Assembly (NCBI GenBank): GCA_025938935.1
Contig: JAPCWB010000001.1
Coordinates: forward strand, 2,356,001-2,420,000
Length of the DNA stretch: 64,000 nt
Origin: Novosphingobium sp. MW5
Lineage (GTDB): Bacteria; Pseudomonadota; Alphaproteobacteria; Sphingomonadales; Sphingomonadaceae
Direction: 5' to 3'
Shown here piece after piece: positions 26,129 to 34,885 of the stretch (position 1 is the stretch's first letter; every line of letters begins with the position of its first letter). The notes below the pieces were generated by a model. That model saw only the letters and a program-made list of their open reading frames with translations. It was not told where the DNA came from and ran no database searches. The position numbers and the translations under genes were made by a program.

Positions 26129-27001
26129 ATGACAAACTTGAAGCTGGGGTATTTGGGCGTTAACTCCGCGCAACGCGAGGAATGGCTCAAAATTGGTCAC
26201 GCATTGGGCCTCGGTCTGGCGAACGAGACTACCGATGACGTGCTCTATTTCCGCCTCGACGAGTATCGCAACCGGATCGCTATCCACCAATCCGATCAGG
26301 AAGGATTTGCCTATGTTGGCTGGGATTGCGGCTCGCCGCAAGTGCTCAGGGCCCGCATAGCTGCCATCAAGGCAGCTGGAATTGACGTCGTGGTTGAGAG
26401 CGAAGAACTGGCGGCAGAGCGCGGTGTGTGCGAATTGGCCAGCTTCCATGACATCAACGGCTTCCGTACCGAGTTCTATTACGGGGCCATGGTCCACAAC
26501 GATCCCATGCACCATCTCGAGCCAGTTGAAGGTCATTTCGTGACCGCGGACGAGGGCATGGGACATGTGGTCTACGCAGTGCCTGATCTTGCAAAAACAC
26601 GTGACTTCTACATCGATGCTCTGGATTTCCGTCTCACGGATATGACGCGGGGGCCATGGCTTACGATCGACTTCCTCCGCTGTAATCCCCGGCATCACAG
26701 CCTCGGGCTAATGCAGGGAAGGGGGCCTGCTTCCTTCCAGCATCTTATGCTGCAGGTTGAGACACTTGATGATGTCGGAAGGGCTTATGATCGTGCGGAA
26801 AAGCAAGGTATCAAGATTGCCTGCACGCTAGGACGTCACAACGTCGAGAAGATGGTCTCGTTCTACATCGAAACGCCGAGCGGATTCGACATTGAGTTCG
26901 GCAGCGGAGCCATCCGAGTTGATGATGAAGAGAACTGGTCCGCGAAGGTATATGATCCGGGGAGCCACTGGGGGCATACCTGGCTGCGCAAGTGGGGGTA
27001 A
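26129..27001 (+). CDS. Extradiol ring-cleavage dioxygenase (NahC/BphC-like, VOC fold)
   Basis: A 290-residue two-domain type I extradiol dioxygenase that would cleave a dihydroxylated bicyclic or biaryl compound next to the diol. The Fe(II) ligands are visible in the second domain: His in GMGHVVYAV near 146, His in FQHLML near 208 and Glu in DIEFGS near 257. Length agrees with NahC/BphC (about 290-300). It follows the ferredoxin by 30 bases. Its product is the substrate for an isomerase (NahD type), which I do not find in the window, and then the NahE-like aldolase. Confidence 0.88.
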   Translation: MTNLKLGYLGVNSAQREEWLKIGHALGLGLANETTDDVLYFRLDEYRNRIAIHQSDQEGFAYVGWDCGSPQVLRARIAAIKAAGIDVVVESEELAAERGVCELASFHDINGFRTEFYYGAMVHNDPMHHLEPVEGHFVTADEGMGHVVYAVPDLAKTRDFYIDALDFRLTDMTRGPWLTIDFLRCNPRHHSLGLMQGRGPASFQHLMLQVETLDDVGRAYDRAEKQGIKIACTLGRHNVEKMVSFYIETPSGFDIEFGSGAIRVDDEENWSAKVYDPGSHWGHTWLRKWG

Positions 27002-27142
27002 AACGCAGCGTGGGTCGTGTTCCTTGGCCGTCGAGGGAGGCGATATGTCAACCTCGACGGCTGCTTACTCAATATCAAGCGAGTAGTCGGCGCAAACCAC
27101 TGCACACGGGCATTCATCAGAACAGTGAGCAAAATGCGAGCG

Positions 27143-27655
27143 TCAAGGGAACTTGACGCGGGGCTCAGGGTCATAGGAATCGAACTCGATGTCCAGTCCT
27201 TCGCGGATGTCCTTCCAGTTCTCAAGGCCGCTGGTCATCAATTCTGCCACGCGCTTGAACCAGCGTTCGCGGTTCACATCAGGGCAGAACGCGAGCAGAA
27301 AGGTGACCGGCTTTTCGGTCAGATTGGCGAAGGCATGGACCATGCCACGCGGTACTGCGACAAATGTACCGGGAGTTGCGGTGACGCGCTCGTCACCCGC
27401 CAGCATTTCCAACTCGCCCTCGAGCACATAGAACTGCTCGTTCAGTTCGTAGTGGATATGCGGCGGCGTCACACTGCCTGGCGCGACTTCGGTCTCATAG
27501 AGGCCGTAGTGTCCTTCACTCTCTTTCGAAGTGTATTTGAACGTGGTTTTGGCTCGCCCCGGGTAGATCGCCACATCGCCTTCGCCCTTCTTGAGGTAGA
27601 CGGGGGACTGGCGACTCCCGGCATGAAGTTCTGCAATTTCATCAAGAAGGCACAC
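27143..27655 (-). CDS. Cupin-domain protein
   Basis: A 170-residue single cupin. The first metal motif is PPHIHYELNEQFYVLEGELEM near residues 65-85, and the second is PRGMVHAFAN near 102, giving His, His, Glu and His ligands. It starts at GTG 27655 with AAAGGA eight bases upstream. Such proteins include quercetinase-like dioxygenases, isomerases and sugar-phosphate enzymes; the reaction is unknown. It converges on the extradiol dioxygenase gene and diverges from the gentisate dioxygenase gene, so it is probably part of the same pathway. Confidence 0.7.
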   Translation of the reverse strand: MCLLDEIAELHAGSRQSPVYLKKGEGDVAIYPGRAKTTFKYTSKESEGHYGLYETEVAPGSVTPPHIHYELNEQFYVLEGELEMLAGDERVTATPGTFVAVPRGMVHAFANLTEKPVTFLLAFCPDVNRERWFKRVAELMTSGLENWKDIREGLDIEFDSYDPEPRVKFP

Positions 27656-27841
27656 GGTGCTATCCTTTCGTTCCCGCTTCCACTTCGCGCAAGATTGAAG
27701 CAGATAATATGCTGCAACGCTATCTTCGCAGTTTGCGGCCGCCTATGGACGAAGGGCGATAAACACTTTCACCGGTTTGTGCGCGAGGTTTCCCTCGGCA
27801 TTCCATGGAGGTCGGGTTAGACAGACATAGCGACACCGGTC

Positions 27842-27864
27842 CTACAAAGGATCGGCATTTGTAG
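27842..27864. promoter_or_regulatory. 7-9-7 dyad before gentisate dioxygenase
   Basis: CTACAAA, 9 bases, TTTGTAG: perfect arms ending 30 bases before the gentisate dioxygenase ATG, in the 239-base divergent region with the cupin gene. It is a likely operator for the gentisate branch. Confidence 0.4.
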
Positions 27865-27894
27865 ACCTTGGCCAGAGCCAATATTGGATTTGCG

Positions 27895-28977
27895 ATGTCC
27901 CAACTGAACGCCCTCCATCAGGCTCCGGCTACGAGTCCCGAGCGCGAGGCTTATTACGCGCGCATCTCGTCCAACAATCTGCGCCCCCTCTGGACCAATT
28001 TGGCGAACCTGTCCAAACCTGAGCCGGTCCCCGCAACTAAACCTGTCGTCTGGCGATATGAAGAGGCGCGTGCGTTGCTTATGGAGGCCGTACCGCTCAT
28101 CTCTGTCGAGGAAGCAGAGCGGCGCGTGCTCAATCTTGCCAACCCGGGATTGCTGCCGCGGCCCCAGATCACCAACTCTCTGATGGGCGGTCTCCAGCTC
28201 GTCCTGCCTGGCGAGATCGCCCCGGCGCACCGTCACACGGCATCGGCTCTGCGTTTCGTCATCGAAAGCGAAGGCGCATATACCGCGGTCAATGGCGAGA
28301 AGACTGAGATGCGGCCGGGTGACTTTGTTATCACTCCGTGCTGGAACTGGCATGATCATGGCAACGAGACCGACAAGCCAGTGATCTGGCTTGATGTCCT
28401 TGATGTGCCACTTGTCTCGCTACTCGATGCGGCCTTTACCGAGAGCTATCCCGAGGATCGTCAGTTCGTGCAGCGGCCAAGCGGAGATTCTCTTGCGCGC
28501 TACGGCTCTGGCCTGCTGCCGGTCAACTACTCCGGCTCGGCTGTAACCTCGCCGATTTTCAATTATCCCTACGCCCGTACCAGGGATGCCCTTGAGACCA
28601 TGCGGCGGGTTGAGGAGTGGGATCCCTCGCACGGCCTCAAGTTACAGTTCGTCAATCCGACGAATGGCCAATTTGCCATGGCGACGATTGGCACTTTCAT
28701 GCAGTTGCTACCGAAAGGATTTGCTGGGGAGCGATATCGCAGCACGGACGCGACTGTCTTCTCCGTCATTGAAGGCTCGGGCCAGACTGTAGTGTCGGGC
28801 ACTGACGGCGTGGACGTGGTCATGACCTGGGGCCCGAAGGATATTTTCGTTGTCCCGGCGTGGTCTTGGCATCGTCACGAAGTGCTGGGTTCTGACGACG
28901 CTGTCCTTTTCAGCGCATCGGACCGGCCAGTCCAGCAGACATTCGGGCTCTGGCGCGAAGACCGGGCCAATCGATGA
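27895..28977 (+). CDS. Gentisate 1,2-dioxygenase-like bicupin
   Basis: A 360-residue bicupin dioxygenase that cleaves gentisate, or a related hydroxylated benzoate, between the carboxyl-bearing and the adjacent hydroxylated carbon. The N-terminal cupin carries HRHTASALRFVIE near 107 and WNWHDHGNE near 148. The C-terminal cupin has a second His/Glu set ending in WSWHRHE near 324. The N-terminal region (YYARISSNNLRPLW near 18) is typical of gentisate dioxygenases. The ATG at 27895 is preferred to a TTG-type start at 27868 on homology. The stop overlaps the MFS gene start as ATGA, which ties transport to this step. Salicylate or 1-hydroxy-2-naphthoate dioxygenase activity is an alternative. Confidence 0.83.
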   Translation: MSQLNALHQAPATSPEREAYYARISSNNLRPLWTNLANLSKPEPVPATKPVVWRYEEARALLMEAVPLISVEEAERRVLNLANPGLLPRPQITNSLMGGLQLVLPGEIAPAHRHTASALRFVIESEGAYTAVNGEKTEMRPGDFVITPCWNWHDHGNETDKPVIWLDVLDVPLVSLLDAAFTESYPEDRQFVQRPSGDSLARYGSGLLPVNYSGSAVTSPIFNYPYARTRDALETMRRVEEWDPSHGLKLQFVNPTNGQFAMATIGTFMQLLPKGFAGERYRSTDATVFSVIEGSGQTVVSGTDGVDVVMTWGPKDIFVVPAWSWHRHEVLGSDDAVLFSASDRPVQQTFGLWREDRANR

Positions 28978-30374
28978 CGCGTATCCCGGTCGTCGCTTTG
29001 GCCGCCGGGCTGGCTCTCTTCGTTGTTCAGTTTGACCTTGCGGTCCTCCTGTTGTTGCTTCCTGCGATGGCTGGCGATCTTCATCGTCCCGCGATCGAGC
29101 TCGCATCTCTTGCCAGTCTGGGCTTTGTTCTCCAGACAATGGTCCTGCCTCTCAGCAACTGGCCCAGCGATCGTTTTGGTACCAGGAGAACGCTGCTTTG
29201 GGCGCTCGCCGCATTCGCCGTCTGCGCGATAGGATGCGCATTCGTCTCAACCTACGTTGAGCTCTTTCTGTTCAGGATTGGCGGTGGTGTGGCCGGTGCG
29301 CTTGTGGGGCCCGTCGCACGAGCGTTGGTGCTTAAGCGGACCAGTGGCCAGGACCTCGTCAGGGCGCTGAACTATCTCACCGGACCGATGCTCCTTGCAC
29401 CGGCCATAGCACCGCCGCTGGGAGCGCTTGTGGCAGCGCAGTGGGGTTGGCGCTCGGCATTCTTCTTGACCGCCGCGAGCGCAGGGCTCTGCTGGATCGT
29501 TGCATATACCAGCCTCCCCAAGGACGATTCGAGTCGCATCACGAATGGATTCCCCTGGGCTCTTGCCGGGTTCGGATCAGTTGGTCTTGTGGGTGCTCTC
29601 GTCGGCTTTGACCGGCTCTTGCTCGGACAATCGTTGCCTGCACAAATGACCGGCGCCCTCCTATTCGCCGTCGGCGCTGGCTGTCTTCTCACGGCGTGGA
29701 AGCGGGAGATGGTGGTTGCACCCGATGCGAGCATTCTCGCGCGGCGCTGTTTTGCCTATCCGACCTTTGCGACAATGTTGGGGGCTGCTGGCTTCGCTGC
29801 ACGAATTCCGCTGAGAGCATTGCCGATCCTGTTGCCGCTGCATCTGCAACTGGGCCTTGGAATGAGCCTTAGGGATACGGGTCTCGCCATGGCGGGACTG
29901 AGCATTGGCGACGTTGCTTCCAGACCCTTCATACAGCCAATCCTCGCAATCGCCGGGGTTCGTAAGGCGCTGATTGCTCTGGTCCCTCTGGCTGCCTTGT
30001 CGATGGCGGTGCTGGTTATTCCGGGATCTGGGGCTTCACTGGTTCTAGTCGCAAGCATTCTTTTTTGTGCCGGGTTCGCCCGTGCCGTTCTTTTCATGCT
30101 CATGAGCGCTTTGGCTCTTGTCGATGTTCCCCGCGAACAGATCGGGCCGGCTTCCTCTGCCTGGAACATTTTCCAGCAAGCGACGAACTCCGTTGCGACG
30201 ACGCTGTGCTCGTTTGTCCTCGTCCTCTTTCACCAATCCCTGGCATGGGACATGCAGGCAGCAGGTAGGGCATGCGCGCTCGTCCTGGCCGGGCTGCTTC
30301 TGACCTCGCTGCCAATGTTCGCGAAGCTGAAGCCAGATGCCGGTCAGAAGTTGCTGCCTGCATCTGGCTCCTGA
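28974..30374 (+). CDS. MFS transporter (EmrB/DHA2-like)
   Basis: A 466-residue integral membrane protein with 12-14 hydrophobic helices. The loop 2-3 motif is present in modified form as SDRFGTRRTLL near residue 65-75, and GPVARALVLKR near 111 and APPLGALVAAQWGWRSAFF near 145-163 are typical of DHA2 drug/proton antiporters. The start overlaps the gentisate dioxygenase stop. It could export an inhibitory intermediate or import an aromatic acid; the DHA2 resemblance favours export. Confidence 0.78.
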   Translation: MTRIPVVALAAGLALFVVQFDLAVLLLLLPAMAGDLHRPAIELASLASLGFVLQTMVLPLSNWPSDRFGTRRTLLWALAAFAVCAIGCAFVSTYVELFLFRIGGGVAGALVGPVARALVLKRTSGQDLVRALNYLTGPMLLAPAIAPPLGALVAAQWGWRSAFFLTAASAGLCWIVAYTSLPKDDSSRITNGFPWALAGFGSVGLVGALVGFDRLLLGQSLPAQMTGALLFAVGAGCLLTAWKREMVVAPDASILARRCFAYPTFATMLGAAGFAARIPLRALPILLPLHLQLGLGMSLRDTGLAMAGLSIGDVASRPFIQPILAIAGVRKALIALVPLAALSMAVLVIPGSGASLVLVASILFCAGFARAVLFMLMSALALVDVPREQIGPASSAWNIFQQATNSVATTLCSFVLVLFHQSLAWDMQAAGRACALVLAGLLLTSLPMFAKLKPDAGQKLLPASGS

Positions 30375-30386
30375 GCCGGGCTGCGA

Positions 30387-31745
30387 TCAGATCGCGTCCC
30401 GTCGCCCATCGCGCTGGAAGGGCAAGGCGACGACATCGGCCCGGACCTCAACCTGATTGCCGCCGTGTTCGCCCCACAGCACCGTGACGGACTGGCCAGC
30501 TTCGACACTGCGGTCGACGTGGCCAAGCGATATCATCTTGCGCATGAACGGGCTGTATATCCGCGACGTCGTAGTCCCGACTTCGCGGCCGCCGGCGAAA
30601 ACCGTGTTTATCTCGATCCCGACAAAACGAGGCATCTCCATGGGCATGAGCGGCGCCTCACCGAACAGCGAGCGAAAGACCGAGACGACATCATCTTCAT
30701 TCCAGACAAGTCCCAGAAGCCGGCGTTCCGGGCCGCCAGCGTCGCGCTGCCGGATCAAGGCATCGCGGCCGATGAAGTCATGGCTGTCGAGCGAGACTTG
30801 CGCGACCCAATTCAGTTCGGCGGGTGTCCGGTAGAGTTCGCGGTCCGAAGCAATGCGATGGCTGCCGATCGGCGTGAGGTTCGAGGGCCCCATGCCGACA
30901 AATTGGGGTTTGCCGGCGAACGTTGTCGGAACGGTCAGGAAATCGAGACCATTGGTCGCGATCCCGGCCTCGATATGCGACAGCAGCTGGGCGCGCAGGC
31001 CCAGCTCACGCAGTCCGCGTTGATTGCCGATCTCAACAAGCTTGGTCCAGACAGCGTTGCCATGGCTTGAAGGTCCGTGGATCTCGTAGCCGAGCGTACC
31101 GGAAACACCTGTGCGAAGAAGCCTGAACTGTGCTCCTTCCCAGGTGAATGTGGTGAACTGGTTGAACTTGATCTCCCGCCAGTCACCACCGAAGGCATCC
31201 TCGACGATCTCCAGCGACTTGGGCCCCTGGATCGAGAACAGGAACACGTCAGCAGATACAAATTCCGCTTCCACGTCCCACTTGCCTTCCTTGGCGAGGT
31301 AGTAGGCGCGCGGAGAGGTTACACCTGTGTAGATGAACTCGTGTTCGGCAAGGCGGTACAAGACGCCCTGAGATGCAATGAAGCCTTCCTCGTTCACTTC
31401 GACGTGATGCTTCATCCGGTTGACGCCGAACTTGGAAAGATCGTTTGTCCCGATCTCGTCAAAGAACCTCAGGGCATCAGGTCCGGTAACCCGAACCTTG
31501 TCGAGAGCCGTCCAGTCTCCGAGGTAGGCGGCATCATGGAAGGACCGGCCTTCCTTGATCCAGCCGGAGTACTCCCATGGCTGCCACATGACTCCCCAGC
31601 GGCGCAGCGTCCGGCTCTGGTTCGCACTGTCCTGTGCTGCGGCTGCCGGTGAAAGCACGGGCGAGCGATCAAGGTAGAACAGGCCATCCTGCTGCTCCGC
31701 AGCTCTCCAGTCGCGGCGATGCCGGGCGCCATCGAGTAGGTTCAT
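30387..31745 (-). CDS. GcvT-like THF-dependent demethylase, second lineage
   Basis: A 452-residue aminomethyltransferase-fold protein. It shows GPDALRFFDEIGTNDLSKF near residues 88-106, HHVEVNEEGFIASQGVL near 113, SIQGPKSLEIVEDAF near 173 and GTLGYEIHGPSSHGNAVW near 217, all fitting GcvT-type folate enzymes. It shares HDFIGRDAL and LVWNEDD with the demethylase at 1386 but differs in its N-terminal 90 residues. The start at 31745 is chosen over 31760 because GGAGA lies eight bases upstream of it. It ends 12 bases from the convergent MFS gene. A different methoxylated substrate is the likely reason for a second enzyme. Confidence 0.8.
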   Translation of the reverse strand: MNLLDGARHRRDWRAAEQQDGLFYLDRSPVLSPAAAAQDSANQSRTLRRWGVMWQPWEYSGWIKEGRSFHDAAYLGDWTALDKVRVTGPDALRFFDEIGTNDLSKFGVNRMKHHVEVNEEGFIASQGVLYRLAEHEFIYTGVTSPRAYYLAKEGKWDVEAEFVSADVFLFSIQGPKSLEIVEDAFGGDWREIKFNQFTTFTWEGAQFRLLRTGVSGTLGYEIHGPSSHGNAVWTKLVEIGNQRGLRELGLRAQLLSHIEAGIATNGLDFLTVPTTFAGKPQFVGMGPSNLTPIGSHRIASDRELYRTPAELNWVAQVSLDSHDFIGRDALIRQRDAGGPERRLLGLVWNEDDVVSVFRSLFGEAPLMPMEMPRFVGIEINTVFAGGREVGTTTSRIYSPFMRKMISLGHVDRSVEAGQSVTVLWGEHGGNQVEVRADVVALPFQRDGRRDAI

Positions 31746-31894
31746 CGGGAAAGTCTCCATAGTCAGGTGAAATCCCGTCGCGCCCTTCGGCGCAGATGGG
31801 TTTCGCAGAGACGTTCTAGGTCACCTTGAATGCGTTGAACCACCGCTATTCTAGGGGGAAACAGCTTCACGCGAGATGGAGGCAAACCAAAACA

Positions 31895-32638
31895 TCACAG
31901 TTTCGCACCGCCGCCATCGACCAGCAGCGTCTGGCCGGTGACCATCGCGCAATCGTCGCCGGTGAAGAACAGGATCGGCCCCACGATATCAGCGGTCGTG
32001 AGCATTCGCGAGATCGGCTGCCGGCTCCAGGTTGCGCGCTTGAGTTCATCAGGCGCCATGGCCGTACCGGGTGTCTCGGTCACGCTCGGTGCAAGAACGT
32101 TGACGTTGATCCCGCGTCCGCCAAGCTCGTTCGCCATGGTCCGGCTCAGGCCGATGACCGCCATTTTGCTCGAGACATAGTGCGAAAAGCCCGGCACTTC
32201 CGAGAGCATTGACGCGGTGGCAAAGTTGAGGATGCGGCCCCAGCCGTTTTCTGCCATCAAGGGAGCGAATGTGCGGCAGCCAAGGAACACGCCGTCCAGG
32301 TTGACCCGGTGCACGACGGACCACGTCGCATAGTCGAGCGCATCAAACGGGACGAAGGGATAGATACCCGCACCGTTGATAAGGATGTCGGCTCTCCCGA
32401 ACTGCTCGCTCACCGCATCGCGCGCCCGGTTCCAGTCCTGCTCGGATGTCACGTCCGCCTTGACGATGGCAGCCTCGCCACCCGCCTCGCGCACGAGCTC
32501 GGCCGTTTCCGTTGCCTCATCAAGATCTAGCAGGGCGATATTCTCGCCGCGCTTTGCCAGCGCAACGGCAGCCGCCTGACCGATACCCTGGGCGCTGCCG
32601 GTGATGACAGCCACCCGTTTGGTAGATTTGTTCGCCAT
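31895..32638 (-). CDS. Short-chain dehydrogenase/reductase
   Basis: A 247-residue classical SDR. The cofactor loop TGSAQGIGQAAA is near residue 14, NGAG near 88, and the catalytic YVSSK near 153-157. The C-terminal VTGQTLLVDGG is standard. It is paralogous to the SDR at 34886: both share VPF..DY..W, GWGRI.N.A.AS and VTGQTL segments. It is probably transcribed with the GST and the second GcvT-like gene. Substrate unknown; oxidation of an alcohol or dihydrodiol in the pathway is plausible. Confidence 0.8.
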   Translation of the reverse strand: MANKSTKRVAVITGSAQGIGQAAAVALAKRGENIALLDLDEATETAELVREAGGEAAIVKADVTSEQDWNRARDAVSEQFGRADILINGAGIYPFVPFDALDYATWSVVHRVNLDGVFLGCRTFAPLMAENGWGRILNFATASMLSEVPGFSHYVSSKMAVIGLSRTMANELGGRGINVNVLAPSVTETPGTAMAPDELKRATWSRQPISRMLTTADIVGPILFFTGDDCAMVTGQTLLVDGGGAKL

Positions 32639-32743
32639 TGCAGATCCTTCTCATGACTCAGTTTGGTAGGGTGTGTTGTATGGGGACGGCGTCAAGCCGC
32701 AGAACGCGTTGTCGGCCCGACATCAGGGGCTACGGTCTGGCTC

Positions 32744-33328
32744 CTAGCGAGCACCGAGGCCCTCAAAGGCAAGAGCCTCGGCAACCGCAGTCCGCTTAGC
32801 CATGCTTGCCTGATACTCGGCAAGCCTCGGGGGCTTTGGAAGCTGCAAGAAATCGCACCAGAACAGAATCGTAAAGAGATACGCATCAGCGACGCCGGGC
32901 TTTTCCGCGCCCAGCAGGTAGTCACCGGTGTGAAGGTCATCAATCATGGCGAGACGGTTGGCGATTTCCTTCTTTTGTCGCTCCAGTTCTGGGGCTTCGG
33001 CGCCGCGATAAAAGGAACGGAAATTGCGGTGCAATTCCGTCGAAATGAACGCTAGCATCTCGATGAGCCGAATTGGGCTGACCGCAGCCAGTTCGCCAGA
33101 TTTCTCGGCTACTGCGTAGAGGACAGCGACCATTTCGGTAATCTTTTGGCCATCAGCGTCGATCAGGACCGGTACATAGCCTTTGGCAGACACATCCGCG
33201 AATGCTTTGCCGTCCGCGCAAGTCCGGTTCTCGAGATCCACCTTGATGCCCTCGAAGGCGATCCCGGCTTCGCGCAGTGCAATATCGACTGCGAGACTGC
33301 ATGCGCCTGGGACAAAGTAAAGCTTCAT
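32744..33328 (-). CDS. Glutathione S-transferase-like protein
   Basis: A 194-residue two-domain GST of the beta-class type. It begins MKLYFVPGACSLAVDIALREAG, with the Cys10-containing loop of bacterial beta GSTs, and has the glutathione-binding cis-Pro segment GYVPVLI near 55. The helical domain ends with GVADAYLFTILFW near 150. The start at 33328 is supported by GGAG and by homology; the frame continues upstream to 33418 without it. GSTs in sphingomonad clusters cleave ethers, remove halogens or isomerise maleylpyruvate; gentisate dioxygenase nearby makes an isomerase role possible, but maleylpyruvate isomerases are usually of the zeta class. Confidence 0.78.
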   Translation of the reverse strand: MKLYFVPGACSLAVDIALREAGIAFEGIKVDLENRTCADGKAFADVSAKGYVPVLIDADGQKITEMVAVLYAVAEKSGELAAVSPIRLIEMLAFISTELHRNFRSFYRGAEAPELERQKKEIANRLAMIDDLHTGDYLLGAEKPGVADAYLFTILFWCDFLQLPKPPRLAEYQASMAKRTAVAEALAFEGLGAR

Positions 33329-33420
33329 GGAATACTCCGGATCAATCGTGCCAAGGGTATGACATGAGCGCTCAGTGCAACAAACGCGCGTTGTGAAAAG
33401 CTGTTGTGCAGCAGGCAAAC

Positions 33421-34677
33421 CTAACCGCGCCTTGCTGCCTCTTGCCGCTTTCGCAGTCCCGTAAAGAGGATTGCGTTGATCTGTTCCGCCAGTTCGCGCT
33501 TCGCGACACTTTTGAAGTCACCGAGCCATTGCGGTACCCATGCCATTGCACCTCCGACAACGGAGTCCGCGATCACATAATCGAGTTCACGGATCGATCC
33601 GTCGGAGATACCGAGTTCATAGATCCGCGATACAGTCGCAAACAACCCGCCGATCCCAGACATGACACGTTCGCGCAAATCATCAGGCAATGACTGTATG
33701 CCGGGGAGAGTGGCGAGTGGGGCTATGCCTTCCACGTGTGCGAGGGAGTTAAGATAAACCGCATTGCGCAGCCAATGAGCTCCATTGGCAGCGTTGCTGC
33801 GCGCGACCTCCAGAATCTGCGACTGGATTTGATAGGCGCGCTCATAGCAAGAGGCGACCAGTGCGGCCTTGCTGGGAAAATGATGGTAGATCGACCCTTT
33901 GGTGATTCCGATCGCCATTGCAATGTCGTCAATCGATGTCGCCTCGATGCCGTTCCGGTTGAAAAGACCTGATGCAGCCTGCGCTAGCCGCTCGATTCTT
34001 GCGCGGTGAAGTTGCTCGCGATCGAAAATATCGGGGGTCGGCGACGAGATCAGCGAAAGATCCAGCATGGGGTCGGGAGCCGCTTTTGCATCTGTCGCAA
34101 TTCCATTCAGAATGATGTCGCAAAGGGCAGCAGCTACCCTGTTAGGATTAAGCGTGAGGTCGTCGGTCCATTGTTGGGAAGTTCGCGCCCAGCTCAGCAT
34201 GCTCAGCAGAATATGGGCTGCGATCATAGGAGGGTGCGAAACAAAAAGCGCTTCACGCGAGCCTCGTTCAATGAGCGCAGCCAGGCGTTGTGTGATGCGT
34301 TTCATCCGCTCGTGTATGGTGTGACCAGCCCCTGGGGGAAGCCAGTCCACGTCAACCAGAGCGACAGCCGAGCGCGTCTCGTCTGAGAACTGGTGGCGGA
34401 TGAAGCCCGTCAGGGCCAAGTCGGCCGGCCCATACGCTAGGTCCAAGCCCTCTTCGAGCAGATCGCAGGTCATGGTGAAGCATGCAGCCACGACCGCCTC
34501 GCGGTTCTGAGCGTAGTAATACAGCGACTTCCTAGGCATCTTGAGACGTGCTGCCAAATCTGACAGCCGGATGGCTGACACCCCCCGCGAATTTATGAGG
34601 CGTGTCGCTTCGAGAATGACGGCCTTGCGGCGCTCATCCAGAATCGCTGATTTGTTCTTCGCTCGGTCCGCAGCCAT
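33421..34677 (-). CDS. Tandem-domain TetR regulator (two TetR units in one chain)
   Basis: A 418-residue protein with two complete TetR units. The first DNA-binding domain is near residues 10-65 (AIRLSDLAARLKMPRKSLYYY). The second is near 220-280 (SIDDIAMAIGITKGSIYHHF), each followed by its own helical ligand domain. Most TetR proteins are about 200 residues and work as homodimers; here one chain may act as a built-in dimer. The start at 34677 is used (normal TetR N-terminus, GGGG seven bases upstream); ATG 34743 adds 22 residues without homology. It is divergent from the SDR-Rieske genes and probably controls both sides. Confidence 0.82.
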   Translation of the reverse strand: MAADRAKNKSAILDERRKAVILEATRLINSRGVSAIRLSDLAARLKMPRKSLYYYAQNREAVVAACFTMTCDLLEEGLDLAYGPADLALTGFIRHQFSDETRSAVALVDVDWLPPGAGHTIHERMKRITQRLAALIERGSREALFVSHPPMIAAHILLSMLSWARTSQQWTDDLTLNPNRVAAALCDIILNGIATDAKAAPDPMLDLSLISSPTPDIFDREQLHRARIERLAQAASGLFNRNGIEATSIDDIAMAIGITKGSIYHHFPSKAALVASCYERAYQIQSQILEVARSNAANGAHWLRNAVYLNSLAHVEGIAPLATLPGIQSLPDDLRERVMSGIGGLFATVSRIYELGISDGSIRELDYVIADSVVGGAMAWVPQWLGDFKSVAKRELAEQINAILFTGLRKRQEAARRG

Positions 34678-34818
34678 TGCCCCAAGGCTCTGCCAGCTTC
34701 GCTTACCCTTGTCACGCGGATGCCGAACTCTGCCACCATTCATCGGGAATTCGCATTCGGCGGTCGCAGGTAACGTTGATCAGCTAACGGGCTGTGCGGC
34801 ACGTCACGAGCGGACTAC

Positions 34819-34869
34819 CCACTTGACAACTGATTATAGCCACGCTGTTTTAAAAACATACTCAAGTGG
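34819..34869. promoter_or_regulatory. Widely spaced CCACTTGA/TCAAGTGG dyad over a TTGACA box
   Basis: CCACTTGA (34819-34826) and its exact complement TCAAGTGG (34862-34869) are 35 bases apart. The left arm overlaps a TTGACA -35-like box (34823-34828); the right arm ends 16 bases before the SDR start. The pair flanks the probable promoter of the SDR-Rieske operon and could be two operators of the tandem TetR protein. Confidence 0.5.
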
Positions 34870-34885
34870 CCAAAAAGGAAATGCC

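Noticed and set aside
27017..27820. 267-residue plus-strand frame between the extradiol and gentisate dioxygenases
   Set aside because: It lies opposite the cupin gene, which has metal motifs and a good ribosome site.
32744..33328. NahD-type 2-hydroxychromene-2-carboxylate isomerase
   Set aside because: The protein is a beta-class GST with the MKLYFVPGACSL start; NahD proteins are of the kappa/DsbA-like class.
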